A stretch of DNA of 64,000 nt, taken from the NCBI RefSeq assembly GCF_902497555.1, contig NZ_CABVGP010000001.1:1654501-1718500 (forward strand). The letters are read 5' to 3'. Shown in pieces: positions 63,687-64,000 of this stretch (positions are counted from its first letter, which is position 1; every line of letters begins with the position of its first letter). The position numbers and the translations under genes are program-made. This DNA is from Amycolatopsis camponoti. GTDB lineage: Bacteria; Actinomycetota; Actinomycetes; Mycobacteriales; Pseudonocardiaceae. The notes below the pieces were generated by a model. It worked only from the letters and a program-made list of their open reading frames with translations, made no database searches and was not told where the DNA came from.

Positions 63687-64000
63687 TTACCGTGGGATGG
63701 CGTCCTCCAGTCGGAGGAAAGCGAAGCCCGTGGTCGCCGAATCGCCCACCGCCGGGCGCCGCTCGCCGTCGTGGACCACCAGCAGGCCGTGCGGGAACCG
63801 GCGGCCCAGGTACGCCGTGCTGATCGCCGAACCGTCCGAATGCTCCACCGAGTCCGTGCCGCGGCCCGCGACGATCCGCAGGTCACGTGTGCGGCCGGGG
63901 CCGTACACGACGAACCGGGAGTCGCCCTGGCTGGAGGCGAACAGCGTGCCGTGCGCCACCGCCAGGCCTTCGGCGTCCGCGGTGAGCCACTTGCCGCCGA
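63687..64000 (-). CDS. 3-phytase (beta-propeller type), 3' part only
   Basis: The frame is open to the window edge. The last ~104 residues include WLTADAEGLAV, GTLFASSQGDSRFVVYG and a final VHDGERRPAV segment, matching the end of bacterial beta-propeller phytases, which release phosphate from phytate outside the cell. The catalytic calcium-binding part lies outside the window. Confidence 0.82.
   Translation of the reverse strand, partial: GGKWLTADAEGLAVAHGTLFASSQGDSRFVVYGPGRTRDLRIVAGRGTDSVEHSDGSAISTAYLGRRFPHGLLVVHDGERRPAVGDSATTGFAFLRLEDAIPR

Overview
High-GC actinomycete chromosome. The gene content (actinobacterial bioB-bsaP-nadABC neighbourhood, PriA-type hisA, type VII secretion genes, F420-dependent enzymes, SigE-type sigma factors) points to the Pseudonocardiaceae, most likely Amycolatopsis or a close relative. 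The genus is my inference; no rRNA or tRNA gene was seen in the window.

Layout. 1-4451: two tandem SulP anion transporters fused to carbonic anhydrase. 4452-5057: a repeat-rich gap. 5058-14066: biotin genes (bioD, bioB, bsaP), a DUF2567 membrane protein, an M48 peptidase, a LON-domain protein, and the NAD pathway (nadA-nadB-nadC) divergent from its likely repressor nrtR. A palindromic operator covers both divergent promoters. 14138-37354: a type VII (ESX-like) secretion locus. It holds a subtilase that has lost its catalytic residues, a minus-strand operon of WXG100/EspC-like substrates with an alpha/beta hydrolase and a small partner, eccC, a plus-strand operon of further substrates ending in eccD, then eccE, eccB and two tandem orphan NarL-type regulators. 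An acyl-CoA ligase, a decayed nucleotidyltransferase, a YdeI-like protein and a secreted trypsin-like protease sit inside this locus. 37356-38475: an IS481-like element with a clean 6-bp target duplication and a frameshifted transposase.

38523-42574: a nitrilase-family hydrolase, then hisD-hisC-hisB and a small membrane gene. The rest of the histidine run (hisH, priA) lies at 55172-56572. About 12.6 kb of unrelated genes separates the two parts: a sigma factor fused to a SnoaL-like domain and an F420-type nitroreductase domain, an MMPL exporter divergent from a TetR regulator with five evenly phased operators, kptA, soxR divergent from a two-subunit transketolase, a membrane protein, a Nudix hydrolase, a NIPSNAP protein, an acyl-CoA dehydrogenase, and small or secreted proteins. 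56731-64000: small metabolic enzymes, an ABC-2 exporter, a membrane protein, a SigE-family sigma factor with its membrane partner, a secreted beta-helix protein, and the 3' end of a 3-phytase gene.

The main non-coding signals are two families of 21-bp-period repeats at gene 3' ends (4644-4764, 15316-15522, 47153-47466), the NrtR operators, the phased TetR operators, a SoxR box and several strong hairpins. The most interesting items are the catalytically dead mycosin of the secretion locus, the sigma-SnoaL-Ddn fusion, candidate type VII effectors, and the 21-bp repeat structures.
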